In this document: positions 39,346-39,406 of the stretch, piece after piece | How the letters are laid out: each line of letters starts with the position of its first letter | Numbering within the stretch: position 1 is the first letter of the stretch | From: Actinomycetota bacterium | Lineage (GTDB): Bacteria > Actinomycetota > Thermoleophilia > Gaiellales > Gaiellaceae | Direction: 5' to 3' | Assembly (NCBI GenBank): GCA_020029625.1 | Contig: JAIBJP010000013.1 | Coordinates: 1-39,406, forward strand | Length of the DNA: 39,406 bases | The notes under the pieces: generated by a model | The model's database searches: none | The model's input: the letters and a program-made list of their open reading frames with translations, nothing else | Told to the model about the DNA's origin: nothing | Position numbers and translations under genes: made by a program

Positions 39346-39406
39346 CGCGCGAGCTCCTTGCAGGCGTCCTTGTGACCCATTAGCGTGCCGGGGTTCTAAT
39401 GCTCCT

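Noticed and set aside
1..39406. tRNA, rRNA, SRP RNA, tmRNA, RNase P RNA, CRISPR arrays and insertion sequences
   Set aside because: No T-loop signature, conserved RNA core, spaced direct repeats or transposase motifs were found by eye on either strand.

Overview
The window is GC-rich chromosomal DNA from an actinobacterium-like organism. The order ftsK, RodZ-like HTH gene, cinA, recA, recX, rny, miaB, miaA, dapF, hflX follows the housekeeping cluster of Actinobacteria. MurT/GatD, a DapL-type aminotransferase, GTG/TTG starts, two RpoD-like sigma factors and secreted S8 proteases with Trp-rich ASW repeats suggest a deep-branching class such as Thermoleophilia. This placement is an inference from gene content, not from a marker comparison.

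Layout. 1-1229: end of a PfkB sugar kinase and a nucleoside hydrolase. 1189-4447: an anchored beta-propeller protein on the minus strand, divergent from ftsK. 4542-9607: a BMP-type nucleoside ABC importer (lipoprotein, double ATPase, two permeases) with a strong hairpin behind the lipoprotein gene. 9610-14233: small membrane protein, RodZ-like protein, cinA, thpR, recA, recX. 14433-18495: rny, miaB, miaA, ending in a clear intrinsic terminator. 18590-22754: dapF, dapL, hflX, dut, NUDIX, mostly with ATGA/GTGA overlaps. 22762-24878 (minus): murT-gatD. 25026-28783: two tandem S8 proteases. 28990-31737: a large membrane GGDEF/HD-GYP protein. 31968-37717: HNH-repeat protein, class II glutamine amidotransferase, sigma factor, PHP phosphatase, second sigma factor, GAF plus degenerate GGDEF protein. 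37718-38416: a stretch that reads less GC-rich, with one unknown gene. 38417-39345: a RES/Xre toxin-antitoxin module with a palindromic operator.

The genes form functional groups: nucleoside uptake and salvage on the left; DNA repair, RNA decay and tRNA modification in the middle; diaminopimelate synthesis and peptidoglycan amidation; then a secretion and second-messenger region.

The most unusual material is in two places. First, three related structured leaders (about 24894-25016, 26791-26917 and 28828-28949) precede the two proteases and the c-di-GMP enzyme; the third ends in a 12-codon ORF coupled by ATGA to the GGDEF/HD-GYP gene. They look like a cis-regulatory RNA family tying the three genes into one regulon. 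Second, a dispersed repeat of about 140-155 bp occurs twice in opposite orientations (15965-16106 and 31765-31918), with almost identical blocks around a variable hairpin. DapF also has serine at both catalytic cysteine positions. No rRNA, tRNA, CRISPR array or insertion sequence was seen, and no stretch over 300 bases lacks a gene.
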